Program-made: the position numbers and the translations under genes
Assembly: GCF_002412165.1 (NCBI RefSeq)
Contig: NZ_NXIA01000008.1
Span: forward strand, 62,001-126,000
Length of the DNA: 64,000 nt
Reading direction: 5' to 3'
Source: Curtobacterium sp. 'Ferrero'
GTDB taxonomy: Bacteria; Actinomycetota; Actinomycetes; Actinomycetales; Microbacteriaceae
Part shown: positions 25,614 to 34,171 of the stretch, one piece after another
How positions within the stretch are numbered: position 1 is the first letter of the stretch
Layout: each line of letters starts with the position of its first letter
The notes under the pieces: model-generated
The model's database searches: none
The model's input: the letters and a program-made list of their open reading frames with translations, nothing else
What the model was told of the DNA's origin: nothing

Positions 25614-26058
25614 CGAGGTCTGGACCACACTCATCGCGACTGGCGGCACCATCGTTGTCGCGTACATCGGGCAGGTTGCCGCGAAGCGGGTGATCGCGCA
25701 GCGGAAGTCGAAACGGCAGCATGAGGTCTCTGAGGACGAAGCGGAAGCGGTTGATCGGTACACGTCCGATCCGGGGCAGTTCGTCCGTGACGTGTTGAAG
25801 TCGAACGATCAGCTGACGAAGCGGGTTGAGGCGGCGGAGGACAAGGCCGACAAGTTGCAGCGCGCGTTCGACGCGTTCCGGGACAAGGACCGGAAGTTCC
25901 GCAACGCGTTGGCTCGGTGGTTCGTCGACATCATGGCCGCGTTCGAGCACAACAACATCGACATGCCGTACCCGCGTGAAGCCGACTCGGAGATCCTCGC
26001 GGACGTGATCCCGTCCGCTCTTGAAGCTACGCAGCCGCGACGACCTCCGCGTCGTTGA
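25606..26058 (+). CDS. Single-helix membrane protein with coiled-coil tail
   Basis: 150 residues from a GTG at 25606 after GGGGGAA; an earlier in-frame ATG at 25555 lies within the previous gene and lacks a signal. One N-terminal membrane helix (WTTLIATGGTIVVAYIGQ) is followed by a charged, heptad-like stretch (LTKRVEAAEDKADKLQRAFDAF). A one-helix protein with a cytoplasmic coiled coil fits a spanin-like, antiholin or membrane-tether role in lysis; none is proven. Confidence 0.62.
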   Translation: MSDEVWTTLIATGGTIVVAYIGQVAAKRVIAQRKSKRQHEVSEDEAEAVDRYTSDPGQFVRDVLKSNDQLTKRVEAAEDKADKLQRAFDAFRDKDRKFRNALARWFVDIMAAFEHNNIDMPYPREADSEILADVIPSALEATQPRRPPRR

Positions 26059-26085
26059 GAGCTCACCGAACGAAAGGACACGTCC

Positions 26086-28113
26086 ATGGCGACGGAGTAC
26101 AAGACCCTGGTGGTGAAGCGGGGTTCCGCTGATGAGTGGGCGGCGTCCACGAACCCGTTGGAGTCGGGTGAGTGGGGGTTGGACGAGACCAACGGCATCG
26201 TGAAGATGGGTGACGGGTTCAACCTGTGGCCCGGGTTGAAGGCGGGCGTGTCGGCGGACGCGGACGGCCAGCTCCCCGACGCGGTACGCGAGGCGCTCGC
26301 AGCGAACCTGGTCGACCCGGCCACCCCGGAGGGCGCAGCCGTCGCTCAATTTTCCGGCAGCGACGACCTCACAGCATCGTGGCTTCGGGGGTCGGACACC
26401 GAAACCCGAGCAGCAGCAGAAGAACTCGTTACTGTCACGGTGTCCGCTCAAGTGCCAGCCGAGGTGGCTGCAGCCATTGCGGCAGACCCAACTGTTGCCG
26501 ATGCTGCAGCAGACGCGGTGACGAATGCACTTGTCAGCCGCAACGTGCCAGAAGTGGTCGACGCCTACGATCGGAACTTGCTTTGGAGTGTCGTCGACAA
26601 GACGGGTCGGCGGACCGCCCTCGAGCTTGACGGGGCCGGCAACCCTACGCCCCGCATGGCGGGAGCCGTGGCATCTGCTGGCGCGCTGCCAGCAACAGCG
26701 CCCATGTACTCGCCTGGCCTGGCTGTGACGGACTCCAACGGACGGATCATCCCGGACGCGCAATACGGATCAGACGGCACGTTCGCTGCACCGGTCGTGG
26801 CGCGACTGGTCTCCCGCCTCGATGCGGCAACTCCGAAGAAGATCCCTCGCATGGTTCGTCGTCTTCCGAGCGCCGCGGACGGGAAACTTCTCACCGCCAC
26901 GAACACCGCCGCGAAGTTCATGCTCGGAACGTGGATCCCGGGACGGTTCCCGGGAACCGCTCCAATCACCCCCACTGATGTCGGGGCGACCGGCGCGAGC
27001 ACGGACGAGGGGAAGGTGCGGCACCCCTGCGCGGCGGCATTCTCTGTCGCCGCATTGATCTTCACGGGTACGTACGACTCATCGGTCACCGGTGTCACGT
27101 TGGCTGACGCGAAGGCGCAGGTGCTGCGAGTCATCAAGGGAATCGCGAAAGCTCACCAGGCAACCACCGCCGGAGGGTGGGGTAGGTACTGGCAGTCGTC
27201 CGCGTGGGCTCAGATGCTTGACGCGGCAGCCTGGATGATGGGCGCAGACGTCGACTCTGAGGCGCAGGGGTACCTCAACGCGCTTGTTCCGGTCGAAGCA
27301 GACTTCGTGCTGAGCGGCTACAACGGCGGCCTCGGAACCGGGGTGATCCCGTACTGGACCCGCTACGACGGAACGGTGATCACACCTGGCGACTCCAAGG
27401 CTGAGGAGAACGCCTGGATGGGTGGTTTCCTCGCCTGGGCGGCAACGCATTACCCGTCAGCGACTAACGCCGCCGCATGGCAGTCCGCCGCCTACCGTTG
27501 GCTCCTGTCGGCGGGCACTGTACCGAGCGACATCCTGACCGACCGGACCGTGCAAGGCGTGAACCTCACGACGACGTTCGATGGGTGGAACGTGAACCAG
27601 GACGGTTCGATCATCAACCACGATCGGCTGCACCCGGACTACATGTGCTCGTCACCGGAGCTCGCCTGGTCCGCTGGCGTCCTCTGGGCGCACGCCGGCA
27701 AGCGCATCCCCGACGCGTTTGTGCTGAACGCGGAGAAGATCTACCGGGCTCTCGCGCAGGTGTCGTACGGCGGGCGTTCGATCTACACGCCGGGATCGTG
27801 GGAGCTGTTCTACCCGCAGGGCAACGACTGGGGTACTGGACGCATGGCGGACAAGGCGATGGCTGATGTCGTCACCTACTGCATGGGGCTCGATTCGCAG
27901 GTCGCGACTTCAGCGGCCGACTGGGCGGACCTGCATCTGCAGCGCTGCCTCGACATGCAGAACCGGTTCACCGATGGTCACACATACCTGAACTCAACGG
28001 AGGACACCTACTCGGGGGCCGAGCCGTGGGTCGCTCGAAACCTCGCTCTCGGCCTACTCGCGGCCCGCATGCCGACCACGACCCGTTACACCTACGCAAG
28101 CATTGGAGCGTGA
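26086..28113 (+). CDS. Large tail fibre or spike protein with likely glycan-active C-terminal domain
   Basis: 675 residues. The first 45 (EYKTLVVKRGSADEWAASTNPLESGEWGLDE) are a common phage virion-attachment leader in front of enzymatic or adhesive domains. A helical Ala-rich linker follows (to about 170). Residues about 280-670 are rich in Trp and Tyr with repeated helical units (WGRYWQSSAWAQMLDAAAW, YWTRYDGT, EENAWMGGFLAWAATHYP, WADLHLQRCLDMQ), which looks like an alpha/alpha-toroid of the kind found in polysaccharide lyases and hydrolases. A host-glycan depolymerase is therefore plausible. Family not identified. It lies after the lysis genes, away from the tail tip operon. Confidence 0.7.
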   Translation: MATEYKTLVVKRGSADEWAASTNPLESGEWGLDETNGIVKMGDGFNLWPGLKAGVSADADGQLPDAVREALAANLVDPATPEGAAVAQFSGSDDLTASWLRGSDTETRAAAEELVTVTVSAQVPAEVAAAIAADPTVADAAADAVTNALVSRNVPEVVDAYDRNLLWSVVDKTGRRTALELDGAGNPTPRMAGAVASAGALPATAPMYSPGLAVTDSNGRIIPDAQYGSDGTFAAPVVARLVSRLDAATPKKIPRMVRRLPSAADGKLLTATNTAAKFMLGTWIPGRFPGTAPITPTDVGATGASTDEGKVRHPCAAAFSVAALIFTGTYDSSVTGVTLADAKAQVLRVIKGIAKAHQATTAGGWGRYWQSSAWAQMLDAAAWMMGADVDSEAQGYLNALVPVEADFVLSGYNGGLGTGVIPYWTRYDGTVITPGDSKAEENAWMGGFLAWAATHYPSATNAAAWQSAAYRWLLSAGTVPSDILTDRTVQGVNLTTTFDGWNVNQDGSIINHDRLHPDYMCSSPELAWSAGVLWAHAGKRIPDAFVLNAEKIYRALAQVSYGGRSIYTPGSWELFYPQGNDWGTGRMADKAMADVVTYCMGLDSQVATSAADWADLHLQRCLDMQNRFTDGHTYLNSTEDTYSGAEPWVARNLALGLLAARMPTTTRYTYASIGA

Positions 28114-28114
28114 C

Positions 28115-28873
28115 ATGGGAACCGTCCTCCGAATCCCCGGTCTGATCATCAACAACCCGTCCGCACCCGTCGCTCTGACTGAACCATTCGGGGTGTCAGG
28201 GTTGTCACATCGCTACGAAGCGGACTCGTTCGCAACGGTGCCCACCGGAACTGCTGTCACACCCCCGTGGCCGGACAAGGTGACGGGTGGCGGCACGACG
28301 GTCTCAAGCGGTACGACGAAGAAGGGGCCGCAGCTGCAGGCGTACGGAAGTCTGGACAAGTTCGACTCCCTCGACTGGTCGACCTCGACAGGTGACGTGG
28401 GTGTCGATTCCTACCCGACCGGCGACAACACGGTGGCGATCGTGTTCGGTTACACCGGCACGGGTGCTGCGAAGGTGTTCGATCTCCTCGGCCGCAAGAT
28501 GGTTGTCGGAACTTCCGGGTGGGTCGTGCAGCCGAACGACGCTAGCTCGGGAACGGGGATTCAGTACCCGTTCACCTCGCAGCCGAAGCCTGACGCGAAC
28601 CAGATGGCTGTGGCGGTTGTGACTCTCCCTGCTGACACAGCGGCGGCAGTCGGTCTGACGCTTCGGACTGCGGGTGTGACGTCGAAGGCATCTGCTGTCG
28701 CTTCGATCATCACGTCCGTACCGGCTCGTCTACGCATCGGTGCCGGGTCCCAGGGGGGTAGCGGGAACTCCCCGCAGATCGCAGCGTTCGGTATCTGGCC
28801 GCGGCTGCTCACTGACTCCGAGATCACCGGGACGGTTGTTCCTGCGCTCCGAACTCGGTACGGGATGCAGTAG
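28115..28873 (+). CDS. LamG/concanavalin-like lectin tail protein
   Basis: 252 residues from the ATG at 28115; it follows the spike gene by one base. From about residue 30 it shows the laminin-G-like jelly-roll pattern used in phage and viral adhesins: SHRYEADSFATVPTGTAVTPPWPDKVTGG, then LDKFDSLDWSTS, VAIVFGYTG and IGAGSQGGSGNSPQIAAFGIWPRLLTDSEI. It probably binds host-surface sugars beside the spike protein. Its end overlaps the opposing acyltransferase gene by 50 bases. Confidence 0.72.
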   Translation: MGTVLRIPGLIINNPSAPVALTEPFGVSGLSHRYEADSFATVPTGTAVTPPWPDKVTGGGTTVSSGTTKKGPQLQAYGSLDKFDSLDWSTSTGDVGVDSYPTGDNTVAIVFGYTGTGAAKVFDLLGRKMVVGTSGWVVQPNDASSGTGIQYPFTSQPKPDANQMAVAVVTLPADTAAAVGLTLRTAGVTSKASAVASIITSVPARLRIGAGSQGGSGNSPQIAAFGIWPRLLTDSEITGTVVPALRTRYGMQ

Positions 28874-29936
28874 AACCATCGTCAAGGGACACGGGTAACC
28901 GGCCGTCGCCGCGGAGCCGCTTCTCGAGCGGCTTCTCCACGTACTCACAGAGCACCGCGGCGACGGCCACCCCGATGACGAGCCCGAGAGCTGATGTGGC
29001 CCACCACGGCATCGGAACAGTCCGATTCGTCACCGCGATCACGACGCGCAGCACCACGAGGTGCACCAAGTAGAAAGCGAACGACCACTCGCCGAGCTTC
29101 ACGATGGGCTTCCACGCGAAGATGCTGCGTTTCCCCGCACGGTCAGCGTCTGCAGCGCTCGCGAGGAGGAGTACGAACGGGATCGCGGTGGCCGCGACGA
29201 GCAGCCAGTATCGGGGCAGCCAGTTCGACGCGATCGACACGGCGAGGGCGAAGGTTGCAGTTGCCGCCACCGGAACGGGGAAGCGCACTCCGCTGCGGAG
29301 GATCATCGCCAGGCTCATGCCGACGACGAACTCAAAGAACCGGGTCACGGGGAACAGGTAGATCAGCCAGTATCGGATGCCTGCTGCTTCGGTCGGGTGG
29401 AGCGTCAACGGGATCGCGAAGATGAAGAACAGCGCGACAACGGCGACGATCACGGTGCCGCGGACGCTGAGCCTGCGCAGGAGGACAAACACAGCCGGGA
29501 ACATCAGGTAGAAGAACATCTCCGCCGACAGCGACCAGCCGACAGAGTTGCCTGCGAAGTGAATGTCCTTCTGAGGGAACCAGCTCTGCAGCAGGACGAC
29601 CGACGGAACCAGGCTGCTGAATCGCTGGTGGTCGGCGACGATCGCGTAGGCACCTCCGACGATCCATGCGATCCAGTACAGCGGGAGGATACGCGCGGCG
29701 CGGCGGCGGTAGAACTGCCCCGGGGTGTCGGTTGCTCGTCCGTTCCACGCGAGGACGAAGCCGGACAGCATGAAGAAGAACGAGACTCCGTCGTCGCCGG
29801 CGTTCGTAATGAAGCCCGCCCAGTCAGGAGACTCCTGGTAGGCAGTTGCGTGATGCAGGAATACTGCCAGCGCTGCGAACGCTCGAAGTCCGGTCAGCGA
29901 GTCTAGGCGCGGCATTCGGTTGAGAGATTCCCCCAC
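28824..29936 (-). CDS. Acyltransferase 3 family membrane protein (lysogenic conversion candidate)
   Basis: 370 residues from a GTG at 29936; an ATG seven codons inside (29915) is an alternative start. It begins RLDSLTGLRAFAALAVFLHHATAY with the family Arg-x10-His pair, and has about ten membrane helices and the motifs FFFMLSGFVLAW, RRRAARILPLYW and NSVGWSLSAEMFFY. These enzymes move acyl groups onto cell-surface glycans. Carried by a prophage on the strand used in lysogeny, it probably alters the surface polymer that phages bind, protecting the lysogen. It is convergent with the last tail gene, sharing 50 bases. Confidence 0.88.
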   Translation of the reverse strand: MGESLNRMPRLDSLTGLRAFAALAVFLHHATAYQESPDWAGFITNAGDDGVSFFFMLSGFVLAWNGRATDTPGQFYRRRAARILPLYWIAWIVGGAYAIVADHQRFSSLVPSVVLLQSWFPQKDIHFAGNSVGWSLSAEMFFYLMFPAVFVLLRRLSVRGTVIVAVVALFFIFAIPLTLHPTEAAGIRYWLIYLFPVTRFFEFVVGMSLAMILRSGVRFPVPVAATATFALAVSIASNWLPRYWLLVAATAIPFVLLLASAADADRAGKRSIFAWKPIVKLGEWSFAFYLVHLVVLRVVIAVTNRTVPMPWWATSALGLVIGVAVAAVLCEYVEKPLEKRLRGDGRLPVSLDDGSTASRTEFGAQEQPSR

Positions 29937-29965
29937 GACACCGATCCTAAGCGACCCTCACGATG

Positions 29966-29995
29966 CGCCCCACCCCCGTCACTGGGGGTGGGGCG
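29966..29995 (-). terminator. Strong hairpin terminator
   Basis: A perfect 12-bp stem (CGCCCCACCCCC / GGGGGTGGGGCG) with a 6-base loop, followed on the plus strand by TTTTCGTCGTT. It lies between the acyltransferase start and the stop of the 90-residue minus gene at 30006, and would end that gene's transcript. It may work in both directions. Confidence 0.8.
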
Positions 29996-30005
29996 TTTTC
30001 GTCGT

Positions 30006-30278
30006 TCACCGGCTGATCCGCCGATGCGTCACCTGCCCCCGTTCCACCCACACATGATGCGTCCGCCCGAGGTACTGCAGCTGCACGTACACGGCGAGCG
30101 GTGACGCTTTCAACGCGAACCCGACGACGCGCTGCACTCCCATGCCCTCGACGTCGATGCGGACCCATACGGGCGGGGGCGGGTTGAGGTCGCGGGCGTC
30201 CGGGTCGGGCGCCATCTGCACGATGTTCGGCCGTCGTGGATCGGAGTGATGCGGCGGCGACCACTGGTAGTCGGACAT
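30006..30278 (-). CDS. Small protein, paralog of the gene at 34536
   Basis: 90 residues. A Pro/Asp-rich N-terminus is followed by a beta-rich domain (PPVWVRIDVEGMGVQRVVGFALKASPLAVYVQLQYLGRTHHVWVERGQV). The same pattern, VWVxL..VRV.A.A.A...AVxVxW......WV, occurs in the 86-residue protein at 34536, so two members of one family lie near the right end of the prophage, on opposite strands. The fold could be a small beta barrel. Function unknown; it is expressed in the lysogeny direction. Confidence 0.7.
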   Translation of the reverse strand: MSDYQWSPPHHSDPRRPNIVQMAPDPDARDLNPPPPVWVRIDVEGMGVQRVVGFALKASPLAVYVQLQYLGRTHHVWVERGQVTHRRISR

Positions 30279-30433
30279 GACTGCAGCATCACCCCGACTG
30301 CCGACATGCCCTACTCGAAGCCGCTACTCGCAACCCGCTTGAAGCCTTCAACGATCCGCACCCGCCCTCGGGATGGTCTCCGTGGCTCCACGAGCCCCGG
30401 GCGATGTGAGTGGTCGCGTCTACCGTTGGTGCC

Positions 30434-30562
30434 ATGAGATGCCCGAACTGCAGGAGCAGACGAATCAGCCACGTCCAAAACGCGTCCATCGCGGATGAGT
30501 CCCGCATGTGCCAGGACTGCGGTCACCACTTCACGCCGGACACGACAGACGGCATCGCTTAG
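30434..30562 (+). CDS. Tiny zinc-ribbon protein
   Basis: 42 residues, below usual ORF cut-offs. It begins MRCPNC and has CQDCG at about residue 26-30, two Cys pairs spaced as in a zinc ribbon, followed by HHFTPD. No clear ribosome binding site is seen before the ATG. Zinc ribbons of this size occur as small phage regulators. It stands alone on the plus strand among minus-strand genes. Confidence 0.5.
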   Translation: MRCPNCRSRRISHVQNASIADESRMCQDCGHHFTPDTTDGIA

Positions 30563-30658
30563 TGTCAGACCGCTTCGCTGGATGAGCCTTGCTTTCGGGC
30601 GCGCGTCGCCCCGATGGTCGGTACTCGCCGCTCCGCCGCCGATCGCTCGGCTTCTTCC

Positions 30659-30868
30659 CTACATCGAACCGCTCACTCCGGGGGCATGCGTCTTCTTGAT
30701 CTCGTCGGAAATCTTGTTCGCGATCTGGTTCTGCGAGTAGGTCCCGTAGCTCTTCACGATCAGATGCGCCTGCGACTGGATGTCTGTAGCGGCGACTGCG
30801 TGGGCGGTCCCGGCTGCGAGAATGAGCGCTTTCGCGGCGGAGTAGATTCGGCTCGAGAGATCGGACAT
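30659..30868 (-). CDS. Small hypothetical protein
   Basis: 69 residues. N-terminus with a weakly hydrophobic helix (IYSAAKALILAAGTAHAVAA), then a polar helical part (YSQNQIANKISDEIKKTHAP). It could be membrane-associated or a short secreted peptide. Start signal is weak. It belongs to the leftward lysogeny-side gene group. No family recognised. Confidence 0.45.
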   Translation of the reverse strand: MSDLSSRIYSAAKALILAAGTAHAVAATDIQSQAHLIVKSYGTYSQNQIANKISDEIKKTHAPGVSGSM

Positions 30869-30937
30869 TGGGGTCTCGTTTCTGCTGATGCGGTCGATGC
30901 GACGCTGAACTCCGGACGTCGCGGGAGATAGCTGGGG

Positions 30938-31282
30938 TCAGCTGCTCGGTTCGAACTGCTTGGTGTAACCGGTGATCTTGTCGTAGAGGTACTTCGACGG
31001 CGCTCCTGCCGATTGCGGATCATTCGGATCGCCGGCCTCGGGGCGGATCCATCGGGGCGCGATCGTGAAAACGGCCCAGTCACGCATCGGGTATATGAGC
31101 TGTTCGCGTATCGAGTCGAGCTCGTACCCTTGCGACAAGAGGTAGGCCACGACGGCGCTGAAGCGCTCGAGAATGGCATCAGCGCCACCCCGAGGGTCAG
31201 CGCCGCTCTCGGTGATGGCTTGTTGATAGGCGCCGACTTCGTCGAGTAGCAGTTCGGCGTGCTCGGTATCCCGGATGTGCAT
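30938..31282 (-). CDS. Hypothetical protein of the lysogeny region
   Basis: 114 residues from an internal ATG at 31282; the frame extends 13 codons upstream to 31321 without a better start. Content: helical, acidic (TEHAELLLDEVGAYQQAITES) then LERFSAVVAYLLSQGYELDSIREQLIYPMRDWAVF and a polar tail. No motif recognised. Same strand as the neighbouring lipoprotein and integrase, so it may be expressed in the lysogen. Confidence 0.55.
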   Translation of the reverse strand: MHIRDTEHAELLLDEVGAYQQAITESGADPRGGADAILERFSAVVAYLLSQGYELDSIREQLIYPMRDWAVFTIAPRWIRPEAGDPNDPQSAGAPSKYLYDKITGYTKQFEPSS

Positions 31283-31405
31283 GAGGTGCCGCCTCACTCT
31301 TGAGCTGCTAGCCGCACCCACGGTGCGTGAGCCGAGACTAGTGACGTTTCCTCCGGTAGCACAAGCGTCGAGGCACGTGGAGAAGCGGTGTCTCGGTCAG
31401 CGCTT

Positions 31406-32020
31406 TCACGTCGCGGTTGCCTCCACCTCGTCGAAGCCGCCAGCTGGCATGACGGTGACCCGCCACGCGGAGGTCACGGGCGAGGGAAACGCCACGATGG
31501 CCGTGCCTTTCGCGCCCTTCGCAAGGTCGAACATGGCGTACTTGCTCTCCGTGTCGATGAGCGCGTTGTACTTCTCAGCGTCGTCGCCGGCGGCATCCCG
31601 CCAGCTACTGAAGTAGTCGGCGAGGTCGACACTGTCGATTTGCTGCCCGTCTTTCGTGATGACGGTGATGCTGTACATGTTCAGGGGCTCCGTACCGTTG
31701 GTGTTGTCGATCGTCACCGGGACGAGAGTGACCGCTTCCCCGTTGACCGACGCTCGGGCTTGCTCGATGGCGGCGACCGCCGGATCAGTTTGGTCGCCTG
31801 CGAGCTTGAACGTGCCGGTCGCACCTTGGTAGTCGAACGTCCAGTTCTTGCCCACATTCTCGACCGGTGTCTGCTCCGTCGGTGTCGGTGTCGGTGTCGG
31901 TGTCGTTTCGACGCCGGCGGCTGATCCGTCGGCGGTCTCTGCCTGCCCACTGCACCCTGTCATCAGAAGTGCGATGAGAAGTGCGGACGCAGCCGCGACG
32001 GTGCGTGCAGTTCGGATCAT
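31406..32020 (-). CDS. Prophage lipoprotein coupled to the integrase
   Basis: 204 residues with a lipoprotein signal: basic start, hydrophobic helix and the lipobox LMTGC (Cys about residue 23). A TPTPTPTPT linker follows, encoded by a short GTCGGT repeat, then a beta-rich extracellular domain (NWTFDYQGATGTFKLAG ... VPVTIDNTNGTEPLNMYSITV) like the immunoglobulin-type DUF4352 domains. It starts inside the last codons of the integrase gene (ATGA overlap), so both are probably made together in the lysogen. Surface lipoproteins of this kind from phages can block adsorption of related phages; that role is inference. Confidence 0.85.
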   Translation of the reverse strand: MIRTARTVAAASALLIALLMTGCSGQAETADGSAAGVETTPTPTPTPTEQTPVENVGKNWTFDYQGATGTFKLAGDQTDPAVAAIEQARASVNGEAVTLVPVTIDNTNGTEPLNMYSITVITKDGQQIDSVDLADYFSSWRDAAGDDAEKYNALIDTESKYAMFDLAKGAKGTAIVAFPSPVTSAWRVTVMPAGGFDEVEATAT

Positions 32021-33252
32021 GTGGTTCCCCCTTGTTCGGTGGCAGATGCAGTGGTGAATGGCTTGTAGGCACGAATGAGTGCGTCACGAAGGTTCCGACG
32101 GTTGCCGCGGGTCCTGTACTTCCGCGACATCAGGTAGGTGGAGTGTCCGACGAGCTCAGCGATCGTCGCCTCGTCAACGTCTTCGGCCGTGTAGAGCAGA
32201 TCGACGGCCGTGTGACGGGCGGAGTGCAGCGTCGCGTCGGGGAGGCCGGCAGTTCGTAGTGCGGTGTGCCAGGCTCTGTTGTCGTCGCGCGGGTCGATAG
32301 GGCGTCCGGTGAGTGTTCCGATTCTTCCGTTCGGATCTGAGGTCCACAGCAGCCCGTGCGGGTTCGGTTCCGACGCTGCAGTCTCCACCCGCCGTTCGAT
32401 GATGGACCGCAGCGGGTCCACGAGGGGGATGATCCGCCAGCCCGCTTCCGACTTCGGCCGTGACAACCAGAGCCCACCCTCGAGGTGCCGGTACTCCCGG
32501 TCCTCGGGAGCGTCCAGGTATCGGGCGGGGCACTTCGCACCCTGCCGCTCGCCGCAGGATCGCTTCCACCGCTTCAAGGGGTCGCAGCCGTGTGACCACG
32601 AGAACCGCTTGAGTTGCCAGGACAAGTCGAGCTCGTCGGACACTCGGTCAAGCTCGAGGCCGAGGAGTTCACCCTGACGGGCGCCCGTCAAGAGCGCAGC
32701 GGCAACGCGAGAACCGAGACGGTCGTGCTGCACGGATTCAAGAAGGCGGATCCCTTCTGCCGCGTCGAGGACGGTCATCGTTGGAAGTTTCTTCTTCGGC
32801 AGGTCGACCAACGTCGCGACATTGCGGGTGACCCGTCCGTCGCGCATCGCATCACGGAGGGCCAGGGACAGCACACGATGCGCCTGCTGCGCGCTGGCAC
32901 CACCCAGCCCCTTCGACCGGATGTAGTCCTCCACCTTCCGGACGTGCTGCGGGGTGAGCTTGTCGAGGCGGGTCTTCCCTATCGCCGGCACGATGTACTG
33001 CTCAATCGAGGTGCGGTACGACGCGATCGTCTTCGGGGCGATCCTCTTCGAGTGGATGTGCGCAAACCAGAAGCGGATCCACGACTCGAGCGGTTCCGAT
33101 CGCGAGTCGTCGACCGCAGCAAGAGCGGCGGCGAGCGAGCGGCGGCTTTCGGCGCTCATCTCCCCGACGATCGTTTCCCAGGTCATGCCTGGAGACTGCT
33201 GGCGCATGCCGTCTCTCGTCAAACGTCCAATCGGATACATCCGCGCATTCAT
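32017..33252 (-). CDS. int: Tyrosine-type phage integrase
   Basis: 411 residues. N-terminal part includes a SAM-like core-binding domain (about residues 55-155: WIRFWFAHIHSKRIAPKTIASYRTSI ... LTPQHVRKVEDYIRSKGLG). The catalytic domain has the Arg in LLTGARQGEL, HSARHT, LVGHST and a Tyr in SRKYRT near the end. An insertion with CGERQGAKCPARY looks like an extra zinc-type loop. The enzyme joins phage and host attachment sites. It is transcribed leftward, with the att site expected upstream, to the right. Start ATG at 33252 or the ATG four codons in. Confidence 0.95.
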   Translation of the reverse strand: MNARMYPIGRLTRDGMRQQSPGMTWETIVGEMSAESRRSLAAALAAVDDSRSEPLESWIRFWFAHIHSKRIAPKTIASYRTSIEQYIVPAIGKTRLDKLTPQHVRKVEDYIRSKGLGGASAQQAHRVLSLALRDAMRDGRVTRNVATLVDLPKKKLPTMTVLDAAEGIRLLESVQHDRLGSRVAAALLTGARQGELLGLELDRVSDELDLSWQLKRFSWSHGCDPLKRWKRSCGERQGAKCPARYLDAPEDREYRHLEGGLWLSRPKSEAGWRIIPLVDPLRSIIERRVETAASEPNPHGLLWTSDPNGRIGTLTGRPIDPRDDNRAWHTALRTAGLPDATLHSARHTAVDLLYTAEDVDEATIAELVGHSTYLMSRKYRTRGNRRNLRDALIRAYKPFTTASATEQGGTT

Positions 33253-33367
33253 GGGTATCCACGCCGGTCACGATCGCGTAACGCTGCACGTCGGGCCTCT
33301 TTTCGAGCGCAGCTCATCCACTTAGCGTCAGCATCGAGAGCCACCCCGGCTCAGCAGGAGGAGTGAC

Positions 33368-33553
33368 ATGAGAACCATCTGGATCGACCACGTCAGCCAC
33401 TGGAAAGCAGCTGGCGAAGAGCACGCGGACGGAAGCATGTCCGACGCGACGGTGGACGACAACAACGGAACGACGCGCACCCGAAACGCATCGTTTTCTT
33501 CGAAGTCGGACTTCTCGTCCTGGGTGAAGTCGCATCAAGGCCGCAGCTACTAG
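33368..33553 (+). CDS. Small hypothetical protein next to the integrase
   Basis: 61 residues with an excellent AGGAGGAG signal 4 bases before the ATG. Sequence is polar: IWIDHVSHWKAAGEEHADG then DDNNGTTRTRNASFSSKSDFSSWVKSHQG. No Cys, no membrane helix, no helix-turn-helix. It is divergent from the integrase and followed by a strong terminator, so it is a single-gene unit. An excisionase is normally basic with a DNA-binding helix, which this lacks. Confidence 0.7.
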   Translation: MRTIWIDHVSHWKAAGEEHADGSMSDATVDDNNGTTRTRNASFSSKSDFSSWVKSHQGRSY

Positions 33554-33618
33554 TCACCCCGGCGCCACCCACTCCCCGCCGCTGGGAGGGATTAGACAGC
33601 TGATCACCCGGAACGCCC

Positions 33619-33642
33619 CGCCCCGCCTCGCGAGGCGGGGCG
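33619..33642 (+). terminator. Strong palindromic terminator
   Basis: A 24-base perfect palindrome (CGCCCCGCCTCG and its complement) is followed by TTCTGTCGTT. It ends the transcript of the small gene at 33368-33553 and may mark the end of phage transcription at this side. Confidence 0.8.
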
Positions 33643-34171
33643 TTCTGTCGTTCGTATCGCCCCGGAGTACCGGGACAATCGGATCGGAGAACGACCGTTC
33701 CCGTTCTGGGGGTCGCCAACCCACGGGACACCTGATTGGCTCATCCCTGCTGAGCGCCTCTGGATGCCGGTAAGTCGGGAGCCGCAGTTACCTCTAGGCG
33801 AGGGTCCCTGCTGGCTGTGATCGACTGTGATGAGCGTCGTCGTGTCGATTCGGGTTCGGCACGGCGACGACATCCTCTTGTCGGCGAGCCACTGCCGTCG
33901 TACCCTCGCAGCAGCCCGGTTTGAGCAGGCTCCTGGATCTGGGGCTCCATCCGATCGTTCGGGGTTCCCGGCTGAGGCGTCGAACCGCGAACGGAGTTCG
34001 ACGCCTCGAGCGCGCGGGGGTCATTCTGCCGCTGGACGGACGTCCCCCGCGGCCGAGCCTTCGTCCTGGATCAGGAAGGAAGACGCTCTCGCCGGTAACC
34101 AGCCGGCGACTCCCAACCCTCTCACAGCGTCAGACTCGGCTTGCACCACGCGTAGGTCGAGGCCCGGACGC
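33643..34171. other. Gene-poor stretch at the prophage right boundary
   Basis: No frame here has both a start signal and a protein-like composition; the ORFs present are Arg/Pro-rich shadows. A 12-bp inverted repeat lies at 33974-34007. With the gap at 35866-36279 this is the likeliest place for the right attachment site. Confidence 0.5.
33974..34007. repeat. 12-bp perfect inverted repeat
   Basis: GAGGCGTCGAAC at 33974-33985 is repeated in inverse at 33996-34007, with a 10-base loop. No T-run follows on either strand, so it is not a classic terminator. An arm-type or core site for the integrase or an RNA hairpin are options. Confidence 0.7.

Larger units (their letters stand above)
1..33553. 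mobile_element. Prophage, HK97-type siphovirus, left end outside the window
   Basis: A continuous phage module order is visible: replication, packaging, head, connectors, tail, lysis, tail fibre, then a tyrosine integrase at 32017-33252 on the minus strand. Almost every late gene is on the plus strand with 1-4 base overlaps. The first base already lies inside a replication gene, so the left attachment site and the repressor are outside. The right end is placed after the small gene at 33368-33553 only because phage-like genes thin out there; it could lie anywhere up to about 36.2 kb. All structural genes look intact except for the programmed frameshift, so the element may be functional. Confidence 0.93.
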
